Source: CALMEH01 sp964548225 (GTDB lineage: Bacteria; Acidobacteriota; Blastocatellia; Pyrinomonadales; Pyrinomonadaceae). From it: 64,000 nt of DNA. The stretch lies in NCBI GenBank assembly GCA_964548225.1, contig CAZJQP010000006.1, positions 28,228 through 92,227 on the forward strand, written 5' to 3'. Both the position numbers and the translations under genes were made by a program. The notes beneath the pieces are model-generated. The model searched no databases. It saw only the letters and a list, made by a program, of their open reading frames with translations, and was not told the origin of the DNA. Shown here piece after piece: positions 24,930 through 32,927 of the stretch. Each line of letters begins with the position of its first letter. Within the stretch, counting starts at the first letter, position 1.

Positions 24930-26696
24930 TCATTTGCTCCATTCATCAGAAATTTTTACGTCAACTTTCACAGGAACTTTTTTGACATATTCTTCGCCCG
25001 CATCACACATTGCTTTGCTTAGAATTTTGGCGGCATTTTCCGCGTCCGCCGCATCGCATTCAAGAATGATTTCATCGTGAACGATATTCACGAGTTTTGC
25101 CGATGTGCCTTTAATTCGTTCGTGAAGAAAATGTAAAGCGCGTTTTAAAATATCTGCGGACGTGCCTTGGATGGGAAAATTCTTTGCGTTTCGTTGTGCG
25201 CCGGAAACTTCGCGGCGGTCGTTTTCGTCAAAGCGGAAACGATACATTCTGCCTGAAGCCGTGCGCGAAATTCTTTCCGTAACAACTTTTCGCGCCACGT
25301 CGCGCAACCACGCATCCAGCCCACGATAAGTCGAAAAATAGCGGCGCATAATGTTTTCGGCTTCTGTCTGCGTCAAACCGGTCATCAACGCAAATCTTTG
25401 CGAACCAATTCCATAAACGACACCGAAATTTAGACGTTTCGCAAAACTTCTTTGGTCGCTCGTTACTTCTTCCGCTTTCACATTGAAAACCTGTGCGGCG
25501 GTAATCGTGTGAAAATCTGCGCCCGATTTGAAAGCGTTAATAAAATTTTCATCGTTTGAAAAATCCGCTAAAATCCGCAATTCGATTTGTGAATAATCGG
25601 CAGTTACGAGCTTTTTTCCGTCCGGCGCACGAAAGCAACTTCGATACGCTTCTTCGTGCGGAATTTGCTGAATATTTGGTTTGCTGCTCGAAAATCTGCC
25701 CGTCGGCGCACCGATTTGGCGGAAGTCAGAATGAATCCTGCCGGTTTCTGGCTTGATAAATTCAAGAATGTTTTCGCCGAAACTAGAAACGGATTTGGCA
25801 ACGCCGCGATATTTTAAGAGTTTAGCAACAACGGGAAACTCCAGTGCAAGCGGTTCTAGCTGCCAACCGCGTGTCGTTTCCGGCACAGGAACGCCTAAGT
25901 TTTTGAGTGCATCCGTAACTTGCACTTGTGAATCGAGATTGATTTCCGCCACACCGAAAAGCGATGCTTGCGCGACACCTGCGGAAAGCATTTCTTGAAG
26001 TTCATACGCGACTTTCGTTTGTTCTTTTTTGACTTTTTCGAGTTGTTCGCGCCAACGTGCTTCGTCCAAATAAAATCCGTTCAACTCCATTGCGGCAATC
26101 GCTGTTACGCAGTCAAATTCCAATTTTGCGGCTTTTATCAAATTATCCTGTTTTAATCTTTCAACGATTCTTTCACGCAAATCAACCATAATCGCAGCAT
26201 CTTTCGCCGCATATTCAACCTGCGATTGCGAAAGTTCGTCTGAATTCCAATCAGAAACTTGCTCTGATTTATCGAGTTCAACGCCGAGGAAATGCGATAC
26301 GACTTCCGCGAGATTGTGCCGACGGTCTTGGTCGCCGGCAGCAATCAATTGACTGGCAAGAAGCGTGTCGAACATTCCGCCGACATCAATTCCGAGATGA
26401 TGTCGCACCCATTTTGCGTCAAACTTCGCATTGTGCGCGATTTTTATCGGTTTCAGCGCACTTAAAATTTCCCGAAGCGGCGCAAGTTCGGGCGCGTTCT
26501 TTAAATCGGCGAACGGTTTAAGGTCAATCACGAACGTATTTTTTCCGTTGCTTAATTGCACGAGCCGCAAAACGCCTTCGTAAGGATCAAGTGCGGTGGT
26601 TTCCGTGTCAAAACCTAAATATTCCTCCGTTTTCAAAGCATCGCAAGCCTTTTTGATGCTTTCGGCATCGGAAATAAGTTCAAAATAAAGTTCCAT
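24930..26696 (-). CDS. Family-A DNA polymerase with 3'-5' exonuclease but no 5' nuclease
   Basis: 588 residues. The N-terminal DEDDy proofreading exonuclease has 'GFDTETTALDP' (about 29), 'IAHNAKFDAKWV' (about 97) and 'YAAKDAAIMVDL' (about 167). The polymerase domain has motif A 'DYSQIELRILADF' (about 367), motif B 'RSFAKRLNFGVVYGIG' (about 420) and motif C 'NIVHDEIILECD' (about 540). Canonical PolA is about 900 residues and carries a 5'-3' FEN domain; here that domain is missing because the protein begins directly with the exonuclease. This is the form seen in some bacteria and phages. It lies in a housekeeping context with no phage neighbour. Confidence 0.93.
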   Translation of the reverse strand: MELYFELISDAESIKKACDALKTEEYLGFDTETTALDPYEGVLRLVQLSNGKNTFVIDLKPFADLKNAPELAPLREILSALKPIKIAHNAKFDAKWVRHHLGIDVGGMFDTLLASQLIAAGDQDRRHNLAEVVSHFLGVELDKSEQVSDWNSDELSQSQVEYAAKDAAIMVDLRERIVERLKQDNLIKAAKLEFDCVTAIAAMELNGFYLDEARWREQLEKVKKEQTKVAYELQEMLSAGVAQASLFGVAEINLDSQVQVTDALKNLGVPVPETTRGWQLEPLALEFPVVAKLLKYRGVAKSVSSFGENILEFIKPETGRIHSDFRQIGAPTGRFSSSKPNIQQIPHEEAYRSCFRAPDGKKLVTADYSQIELRILADFSNDENFINAFKSGADFHTITAAQVFNVKAEEVTSDQRSFAKRLNFGVVYGIGSQRFALMTGLTQTEAENIMRRYFSTYRGLDAWLRDVARKVVTERISRTASGRMYRFRFDENDRREVSGAQRNAKNFPIQGTSADILKRALHFLHERIKGTSAKLVNIVHDEIILECDAADAENAAKILSKAMCDAGEEYVKKVPVKVDVKISDEWSK

Positions 26697-27085
26697 AATT
26701 TAATTGTAAATCGTTGTAGAAAGTTTGAGAAGTTTGGGAAGGCTTATTATAAAGTGATTGGTTTCAGCTATTCGCTATTCGCTTTCAGTTATTCCAAATT
26801 TATAAAGATTTATCTTCCGAAATAACTGATAACTGATAACTGATAGCTGATAATTTCAAACTATTTAATGAACTTCTTACTCAATTTTGTTTTTTCTGGA
26901 AAAAAGTGATTATTTTGCGTTTTTAGGTTGGAAAATTAAAGAGTTTTAGGTGTATGCTAGTATGTTAATGTTTGAGGCGAAAGTCTTTTCTTTAGCAAAA
27001 TCTCTAGCGGTTTTTTAGAGAATCAAACTCTCCATTTCAAACACCAATTTAAGATACGAATTTAATACGGAAAATTTAATATAAA
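26697..27085. other. Intergenic region before mreB (palindrome, leader, no gene)
   Basis: 389 bases without a gene. It contains the word-repeat palindrome at 26761-26861, then an A+T-rich stretch likely to hold the elongasome promoter: a weak TTGGAA...TATGCT pair near 26930-26960 is possible. A small stem CTCTA/TAGAG lies near 27000-27020. No Shine-Dalgarno is evident before the mreB ATG (27086). Confidence 0.5.
26761..26861. repeat. Word-repeat palindrome (ACTGATAACTGATA type)
   Basis: GTTTCAGCTATTCGCTATTC and GCTTTCAGTTATT (26761-26793) on the left pair with tandem AACTGATAACTGATA words and TTTCAAAC (26821-26861) on the right. It lies upstream of the elongasome operon. Confidence 0.65.
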
Positions 27086-28132
27086 ATGGCATTAAAGTCT
27101 TTGTTTAGTTTATTTTCGAGCGATTTGGCGATTGACCTCGGCACGGCAAACACGCTCGTTTATGCGAAAGGTCGCGGCATTGTCGTCAGCGAGCCTTCGA
27201 TTGTGGCGATTAATAAAGTTACAAATCAAGTTGAAGCCGTCGGGCGCGACGCGAAAGAGATGCTCGGCAGAACGCCGGGAAATATTGTGGCAATTCGTCC
27301 GATGAAGGACGGCGTAATTGCGAATTTTGAAGTTACGGAAAAAATGCTTCAGCATTTTATCCGCAAAGCACACAACGGTAAATCGTGGGTTCGTCCGCGT
27401 GTGGTTATCGGAATTCCTTCGGAAATCACACAGGTCGAACGCCGCGCCGTCGAAGATTCGGCGTATCGTGCGAAAGCGTCGGAAGTTTATCTCGTCGAAG
27501 AAGCGATGGCGGCGGCAATCGGTGCGGGTTTGCCAATTACCGAACCGCACGGAAATATGGTCGTGGACATCGGCGGCGGAACGACGGACATTGCCGTTAT
27601 TTCGCTTTCGGGAATCGTTTATTCACGCGCCGTGCGTGTTGCCGGAAACGAAATGGACGAAGCGATCACGCAATTTATCAAACGCAAATACAATCTTTTA
27701 ATCGGTGAAAGAACTTCGGAAGCAATTAAAATCGCGCTCGGTTCTGGCTTTCCGCTCGATGAACCGCTTTCGATGGACGTGCGCGGACGAAACCTTATCG
27801 AAGGAATTCCCAAAACGATTACCATCACGGACGAAGAAATCCGCGAAGCACTCTCCGATGCGGTTTCGACGATTATCAACGCCGTGCGCGTTGCGCTCGA
27901 ACGCACACCGCCGGAACTTTCCGCCGATATTGTCGAGCGCGGAATTGTTCTCACGGGCGGCGGCGCACTGCTCAAAAATCTCGATAAACGCCTGATGATT
28001 GAAACAGGCTTGCCGGTAGTTTTAGCGGACGATCCGCTTTCTTCAGTTGTGCTTGGAACGGGCAAAATGCTCTCCGATTTTGAACTTCTCAAGCGCGTCA
28101 AATGGGACAATTCATTGATGACAGGAAGTTAA
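27086..28132 (+). CDS. mreB: Rod shape-determining protein MreB
   Basis: 348 residues, canonical length. It is the actin-like ATPase that forms membrane-associated filaments and guides lateral wall synthesis. Motifs: 'AIDLGTANTLVYAKGRGIV' (about 15), 'VRPRVVIGIPSEITQVERRA' (about 107), 'MVVDIGGGTTDIAVISL' (about 157) and 'GIVLTGGGALLKNLDKR' (about 290). It heads the operon mreB-mreC-mreD-mrdA-rodA-PBP1A, all on the plus strand. A second, more divergent MreB lies at 12741. There is no clear Shine-Dalgarno. Confidence 0.96.
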   Translation: MALKSLFSLFSSDLAIDLGTANTLVYAKGRGIVVSEPSIVAINKVTNQVEAVGRDAKEMLGRTPGNIVAIRPMKDGVIANFEVTEKMLQHFIRKAHNGKSWVRPRVVIGIPSEITQVERRAVEDSAYRAKASEVYLVEEAMAAAIGAGLPITEPHGNMVVDIGGGTTDIAVISLSGIVYSRAVRVAGNEMDEAITQFIKRKYNLLIGERTSEAIKIALGSGFPLDEPLSMDVRGRNLIEGIPKTITITDEEIREALSDAVSTIINAVRVALERTPPELSADIVERGIVLTGGGALLKNLDKRLMIETGLPVVLADDPLSSVVLGTGKMLSDFELLKRVKWDNSLMTGS

Positions 28133-28135
28133 ATC

Positions 28136-28212
28136 AATTACGAATTTCAAATTACGAATTACGAGATTGAAAAAATTGATAATTCATAATTTGAAATTTG
28201 TAATTCGTAATT
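28136..28212. repeat. Word-repeat palindrome (AATTACGAATT type), mreB/mreC junction
   Basis: AATTACGAATTTC plus AAATTACGAATTACGA on the left pair with TAATTTGAAATTTGTAATTC and GTAATT on the right. It fills the gap between mreB stop and mreC start. Confidence 0.75.
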
Positions 28213-28219
28213 GAGCAAG

Positions 28220-29110
28220 ATGGCAGAAAGAAGTCAGAAAGAAGTTTGGCGGCTTGCACCTTGGTTGGCGATTGTTTTGCTGTTTGGAAATTTTATCTTG
28301 ATGGCATTTGATGCGCGTGATAAAAATACCAATCAAAGTTATATCCGCGTTTGGTCGCAGGCAGTTGCCGATTTTGTGCAGTCGCCGGTTACGACTGTTT
28401 CGAGTTCGGTCAGCAATTACTTTCAATCTTTTGCCAATCTGCGTTCCGCGCAGAGCGAAAACGACATTCTCAAACAGCGCATTCAAGAACTCGAAGTCGA
28501 ACTTCAACAAAAAGGCGAACTTTCATCGGAAAACGAACGTCTAAAAACACTACTCGACCTTAAAGAAAAAAGCCAATATAAAATCTTGACGGCGAGAATT
28601 ATCGGGCGTGATGCGTCAAAATGGTTTTCTTCTTCGATTATCAATCGCGGAAGTCTTGACGGCGTAAAATTGAATATGGCGGTTGTAACAAATGGCGGAC
28701 TTGTCGGCAGAGTTACGGCTGTCAGCCCTTTAACGGCGCAAATTGATTTGATAACAAAGGAAAAATCCGGATTGGGCGGTGTTATCGGCGAACTTGGAAA
28801 TTCAAACGCGCTCGGAGTGGTAATGGGAACGGGCAAAAAAGAAATTCTCGAAATGAGCTATGTGCCGGGAAGTGTGGAAGTTCAGGTAGGAGAAATTGTT
28901 TATACAACAGGGCAAGACGGAATTTTTCCGGCAGGTTTGAAATTAGGCGAAATAGTTGAAGTAAAATCCGGTTCGGCAACCGTTCCCCATCAAATTTTTA
29001 TTCGTCCGAGTGCAAATCTTTCGGCAATGCAAGAAGTCGGCGTTCTTTTATATGAACCGCCGCAACGCCCTGAATACGAAAAAAGTGTGCCGAATGCAGT
29101 AAAAAAATAG
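28220..29110 (+). CDS. mreC: Rod shape-determining protein MreC
   Basis: 296 residues from ATG 28220; a TTG at 28211 is inside the palindrome. Topology: a short cytoplasmic tail, one membrane helix (about 12-30), a coiled coil (about 65-110, with the heptad pattern 'ENDILKQRIQELEVEL'), then the two six-stranded beta barrels of MreC ('ARIIGRDASKWFSS', 'GLVGRVTAVSPLTAQIDLIT', 'GIFPAGLKLGEI'). It is a periplasmic scaffold that links MreB to PBP2 and RodA. Second gene of the elongasome operon. Confidence 0.94.
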   Translation: MAERSQKEVWRLAPWLAIVLLFGNFILMAFDARDKNTNQSYIRVWSQAVADFVQSPVTTVSSSVSNYFQSFANLRSAQSENDILKQRIQELEVELQQKGELSSENERLKTLLDLKEKSQYKILTARIIGRDASKWFSSSIINRGSLDGVKLNMAVVTNGGLVGRVTAVSPLTAQIDLITKEKSGLGGVIGELGNSNALGVVMGTGKKEILEMSYVPGSVEVQVGEIVYTTGQDGIFPAGLKLGEIVEVKSGSATVPHQIFIRPSANLSAMQEVGVLLYEPPQRPEYEKSVPNAVKK

Positions 29111-29154
29111 TAGTCAGCAGTAAGAGAAGATTTTTCTGAATACTGACCACTAAC
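29108..29154. repeat. Word-repeat palindrome (TAGTAGTCAGCAGT type), mreC/mreD junction
   Basis: TAGTAGTCAGCAGTAAGAGA pairs imperfectly with TCTGAATACTGACCACTAAC, loop GATTTT. It starts at the stop codon of mreC and ends 4 bases before the mreD ATG. Confidence 0.6.
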
Positions 29155-29158
29155 AATA

Positions 29159-29710
29159 ATGGAACAAGCAAAAATCATTATCGCTTTAATTATTGCCATC
29201 GCGCTTCAATGGAGCTTGCGCGGTGTAGCGGATGTGTTTGCGTATGTTGATTTTCCATTGATTATTATTGTCTATGCCGCATTGCAAAGAAATACGATTC
29301 GGGCAATTTTGTTAGCAACGGTGGCAGGATTACTGATTGATGCCTTGAGCGGCGGGCTTTTAGGAGCAAATGCTTTCTCTAAAACATTGATAGCATACAT
29401 AGTTTCGGAGATTGTGCGGCGTGTCTATTTGGACAACCTTCTCTTGCAAATTCCCGTCATAGCAAGTGCTTGTGTTTTGGATAATTTGATTTATTACGGC
29501 TTGCATCGAATGTTCGGACAAACACCGACTGCGCCATTTATTGTTACGATTGCTTATTCAGTTATTGGCACGACGATTGCCGGAACGATTATTTATTTGA
29601 CATTGGGCAATTTCAGCGTTGAAAATATTCGTCGCAAAAGAAGACCTGATTTCTTTGCTACGCGCCGCCAAACTCGTCGGCGCAATCCGATTCGCTTAGG
29701 AAAAAGGTAA
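29159..29710 (+). CDS. mreD: Rod shape-determining protein MreD
   Basis: 183 residues, hydrophobic with about five to six membrane helices ('IIIALIIAIALQWSL', 'PLIIIVYAALQ', 'ILLATVAGLLIDALSGGLLG'). The 'GLLIDALSGGLLGANAFSKT' stretch is the typical MreD signature. C-terminal tail rich in Arg/Lys. It is the integral-membrane partner of MreC in the elongasome. Position between mreC and mrdA strongly supports the call. Confidence 0.92.
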   Translation: MEQAKIIIALIIAIALQWSLRGVADVFAYVDFPLIIIVYAALQRNTIRAILLATVAGLLIDALSGGLLGANAFSKTLIAYIVSEIVRRVYLDNLLLQIPVIASACVLDNLIYYGLHRMFGQTPTAPFIVTIAYSVIGTTIAGTIIYLTLGNFSVENIRRKRRPDFFATRRQTRRRNPIRLGKR

Positions 29711-29765
29711 TTAGTAATTGGTAATAAGTCAAAAATCAATTACCAATTTACCAATTACCAATTAC
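29706..29765. repeat. Word-repeat palindrome (AATTACCAATT type), mreD/mrdA junction
   Basis: GGTAATTAGTAATTGGTAA on the left (29706-29724) pairs with CAATTACCAATTTACCAATT and ACC on the right (29738-29765), where the word AATTACC is tandemly repeated. It starts at the end of mreD and stops 4 bases before the mrdA ATG. Confidence 0.75.
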
Positions 29766-29769
29766 AAAA

Positions 29770-31665
29770 ATGAAGTTATACGACCACATTCAAAATCTCA
29801 GCGCGAGAGTTGCAGTAATTCACGCTATTGCGTTTATTTTGCTGACGATTCTTGGTGTGCGGCTTTATTACCTGCAAATTGTTCGCGGCGATTATTTTGC
29901 GGAAAAAGCGGAAAATCAGCGCATACGGTTAATTCCCATTTCTGCACCGCGGGGGGCGATTTTCGACCGCAACGGAAAGATTTTGGTTGATTCACGCTCG
30001 ACTTATAACATCACCCTCAACAAAGAACCGATAAAAAAAATTGATGTAACCGACCGCATTGGCGATTACGCACAAGGGCTTGCGCTTGAACCTCAATTCG
30101 TTGTTGAAAGAATAAATCTTCTAAAAAAACAAGTCAGCGATTTTGAAGCATTGGTTTTAAAGGAAAACGCGACGATTCAAGACATCACTTGGGTTGAATC
30201 ACATTCAATGGAATTTCCCGAATTGCGAGTTGAGCTTCAACCGCAGAGAGTTTATCCGCTCAAAGAAACTTTGGCGCACGTTCTCGGCTATGTCGGCGAA
30301 ATCAGTCCGAAAGAATTGGAAAAACCCGAAGTCAGAGAAAAAGGTTTTCGTCCCGGTCATATTGTCGGCAAAGGCGGGCTTGAGCAATATTATGACGAAT
30401 TCTTGCGCGGGCGCGACGGTTATCGGAAAGTTATTGTTGACAGTCGTGGGCGCGTCCAATCAGAACTCGAAATCGTGCCGCCGCAAGCCGGACAAGATTT
30501 GATTACAACGATTGACCTTGATTTACAACTCGCCGCCGAAGAGCAATTAAACAAAATGCCGACCAAGCGCGGAACAATTATGGCGATGGACCCGAACACG
30601 GGCGAAATGCTTGCGATGGCTTCGATGCCGTCGTTTGACCCGAATATTTTTGTCCAATCCAGCAATTCGCCTGAAGGCAGAAAACAAATTGCAGCTTATT
30701 GGCAAGACGAAAAACGTCCGCTTTACAATAGGGCAATTCAAGGACGTTATCCGGCAGGTTCGACGTGGAAAATTCCCGAATCCGTCGCCGGACTTCAGCA
30801 AGGTGTGATTACGGTTACGAATTCAAACGTTGCTTGTGGTGGCGGAATTACCATTGGCAGTAAATTTACGCGCTGTATGGGTAGTCACGGTTCTCCACCT
30901 TTGCCTTACGCGATTACGAAATCGTGCGATGGTTATTATTATCGTCTGGCTTTGAAAATGGGCATTGACGGCTTGATTAAAATGATTGAGGATTTTGATT
31001 ATGACAAACGCTCAGGTATTGATTTGCCGAACGAAAAAATCAGTCAAACGCCGAAAAGTTGGCGTGCCGCAATCGAAAAACGTGAGGGAAAATGGAGCGA
31101 CATTCGCACGGTTTATGCCGGAATCGGGCAAGATACTGTAGTTGTAACACCAATTTCGATGCTTCGGGCAATTGCTTCAATAGGTGTTCAAGGCAAAATG
31201 TATGTGCCGCATTTTTTGAAGGAATTCAAGCCAATCAGCGCAATCGGCAACGAAGGCGATTTGGTTTATCAGCCGATGCGCGAAGGTTTCGGTTTTCAAC
31301 GCCCTGAACCGAAAATTATCGAAATGACGAAGGAACAAGAAGAACTCGTCGTTAAAGGAATGTGGGGTGTAGTCAACGGTGGAGGAACGGCGGCGAAAAT
31401 CCGTATTCCGAATTTTGACATTGCCGGAAAAACCGGCACAGCACAAGTTGCCGAACTCGGCAAAGACGTTGGCGCAAACAAAGACCACGCTTGGTTTATC
31501 AGCTTTGCGCCTGCTTACAAACCCGAAATCGCTGTGCTTTCGTTAATCGAAAACGTCGGTTTCGGCGGAAGTTTCGCTGCACCTGCTTCTCGCGGCGTTT
31601 ATGAAGCATATTTGGCGAAGCGAAATCCGAATCTTGGGCAGGAGAAACAAGTGGCGGTGAAATGA
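29770..31665 (+). CDS. mrdA: Penicillin-binding protein 2 (peptidoglycan D,D-transpeptidase)
   Basis: 631 residues. It is the class B PBP that cross-links peptidoglycan made by RodA. A membrane helix (about 15-37) is followed by the pedestal domain ('SAPRGAIFDRNGKILVDSR', 'YPLKETLAHVLGYVGEI') and the transpeptidase domain: nucleophile motif S-T-W-K in 'YPAGSTWKI' (about 330), 'ITKSCDGYYYRL' (SxD, about 380) and 'IAGKTGTAQV' (KTG, about 555). Trp at the third position of SxxK (usually Phe) is a small variation. Fourth gene of the elongasome operon; ATG 29770 with no clear Shine-Dalgarno. Confidence 0.95.
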   Translation: MKLYDHIQNLSARVAVIHAIAFILLTILGVRLYYLQIVRGDYFAEKAENQRIRLIPISAPRGAIFDRNGKILVDSRSTYNITLNKEPIKKIDVTDRIGDYAQGLALEPQFVVERINLLKKQVSDFEALVLKENATIQDITWVESHSMEFPELRVELQPQRVYPLKETLAHVLGYVGEISPKELEKPEVREKGFRPGHIVGKGGLEQYYDEFLRGRDGYRKVIVDSRGRVQSELEIVPPQAGQDLITTIDLDLQLAAEEQLNKMPTKRGTIMAMDPNTGEMLAMASMPSFDPNIFVQSSNSPEGRKQIAAYWQDEKRPLYNRAIQGRYPAGSTWKIPESVAGLQQGVITVTNSNVACGGGITIGSKFTRCMGSHGSPPLPYAITKSCDGYYYRLALKMGIDGLIKMIEDFDYDKRSGIDLPNEKISQTPKSWRAAIEKREGKWSDIRTVYAGIGQDTVVVTPISMLRAIASIGVQGKMYVPHFLKEFKPISAIGNEGDLVYQPMREGFGFQRPEPKIIEMTKEQEELVVKGMWGVVNGGGTAAKIRIPNFDIAGKTGTAQVAELGKDVGANKDHAWFISFAPAYKPEIAVLSLIENVGFGGSFAAPASRGVYEAYLAKRNPNLGQEKQVAVK

Positions 31666-31667
31666 TT

Positions 31668-31737
31668 CCATTTATCATTGAACATTTATCCCCAGTTTGA
31701 GATAAATGTTCAATAATAAATGACAAATGACAAATGG
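31668..31737. repeat. Word-repeat palindrome (CAAATGACAAATG type) containing the rodA start codon
   Basis: CCATTTATCATTGAACATTT plus ATC on the left (31668-31690) pairs with GATAAATGTTCAATAATAAA and tandem TGACAAA words on the right (31701-31737). The rodA ATG (31734-31736) lies inside the right arm. Confidence 0.75.
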
Positions 31738-32855
31738 TAGCAGTAATCGAAAGACGCAATTTTAGAGATTTTGACTTTTTGCTGGCGATTTTGGCAACGG
31801 CGATAGTTTGTTTCGGCGTGTGGCAAATTTACAATGCCCAGCCGGAAATGAACACTTGGAGTAAGCAGATTTTTCCCGGTCTTTTTATCGCGCTCGTGGC
31901 AATGATGGTCGTTGCTTTTACAGATTACCGCCGCGTCATTGATGCCGCGCCGATTTTTTACGTTGGCGGTCTTGTTCTTTTGCTTTTAGTGTTAACTCCT
32001 TTGGGTGTAAAAGTTAATGGACAGCAAGCGTGGGTAAAATTGCCTTTGATTGGACAATTTCAGCCGTCGGAATTCGTCAAAGTTCCCACTATTTTGATGC
32101 TTGCTAAATATTTCGGCGCACGAAAAGCAGGAAATTTAAGATTGAAAGAATTTCTTATCGGCTTGGCAATTTTAGGCGGACCGGTAGGCTTGATTATGCT
32201 CGAACCGGACGCGGGACAGGCGATTACATATTTCCCGATTCTCGCTGTCGTGCTGTTTTTGTCATCAATTAAAATCCGTTACGTTATTATTACTATCGTC
32301 GCCGGTTTGATTTTCGTGCCGTTAGCATTTTATGTCGGCGTTCAAACAGGAAAAATTAAACAATATCAAATCGAGCGCGTTAATGTGATTTTAGATCCCG
32401 AAAATGCCGATCCGCGAGGTTACGGTTATCATACAGTTCAATCAATGATTACGGTCGGACGCGGCGGTTTGCACGGCATCAAAGGCGACACGGAAACTTC
32501 GCAAGCTGCTCTGAAATTTTTGCCCGAACCGCAGACCGATTTTATCTTTGCAGTAACAGCGGAAAACACCGGATTTATTGGCTGTATTTCGTTGCTTTTA
32601 GCTTACGCTCTGCTTCTGTCGCGGCTCGTAATGGGCGCGAGGCAATCGCCTGACCGCGCCGGAATGCTCGTAATTATGGCGATTGTCGGCGGAATGTCGT
32701 TTCAAATTTTTATGAACATCGGAATGGTTTTGGGCTTTCTGCCCGTCATCGGCGTTCCTTTGCCATTGATGAGCGCAGGACTTTCGGCTATTTTGGCGAC
32801 TTTTATTGCAATCGGATTTGTAATTAGCGTAAAATTGCGTAGATTTGTAAATTAG
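31734..32855 (+). CDS. rodA: SEDS peptidoglycan glycosyltransferase RodA
   Basis: 373 residues with about ten membrane helices. It polymerises lipid II into glycan strands together with PBP2. Signatures of the SEDS family: 'VNGQQAWVKLPLIGQFQPSE' (about 95-114), 'FVKVPTILMLAKYF', 'LIMLEPDAGQAI' (Asp that is essential in RodA), 'AVTAENTGFIG' and 'GVPLPLMSAGLSA'. The order after mrdA is the standard one. The start codon lies in a palindrome arm with no Shine-Dalgarno. Confidence 0.95.
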   Translation: MVAVIERRNFRDFDFLLAILATAIVCFGVWQIYNAQPEMNTWSKQIFPGLFIALVAMMVVAFTDYRRVIDAAPIFYVGGLVLLLLVLTPLGVKVNGQQAWVKLPLIGQFQPSEFVKVPTILMLAKYFGARKAGNLRLKEFLIGLAILGGPVGLIMLEPDAGQAITYFPILAVVLFLSSIKIRYVIITIVAGLIFVPLAFYVGVQTGKIKQYQIERVNVILDPENADPRGYGYHTVQSMITVGRGGLHGIKGDTETSQAALKFLPEPQTDFIFAVTAENTGFIGCISLLLAYALLLSRLVMGARQSPDRAGMLVIMAIVGGMSFQIFMNIGMVLGFLPVIGVPLPLMSAGLSAILATFIAIGFVISVKLRRFVN

Positions 32856-32918
32856 GAATTAGGATTTAGAATTTAGGATTTAGAATTAGTTTTGAAACTT
32901 TAATTCTAAATCCTAAAC
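32850..32918. repeat. Word-repeat palindrome (AGGATTTAGAATT type), rodA/PBP1A junction
   Basis: Tandem AATTAGG/GGATTTAGAAT words on the left (32850-32888) pair with TAATTCTAAATCCTAAAC on the right. It overlaps the rodA stop and ends near the AGAGG ribosome site of the next gene. Confidence 0.75.
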
Positions 32919-32927
32919 AGAGGTTTT

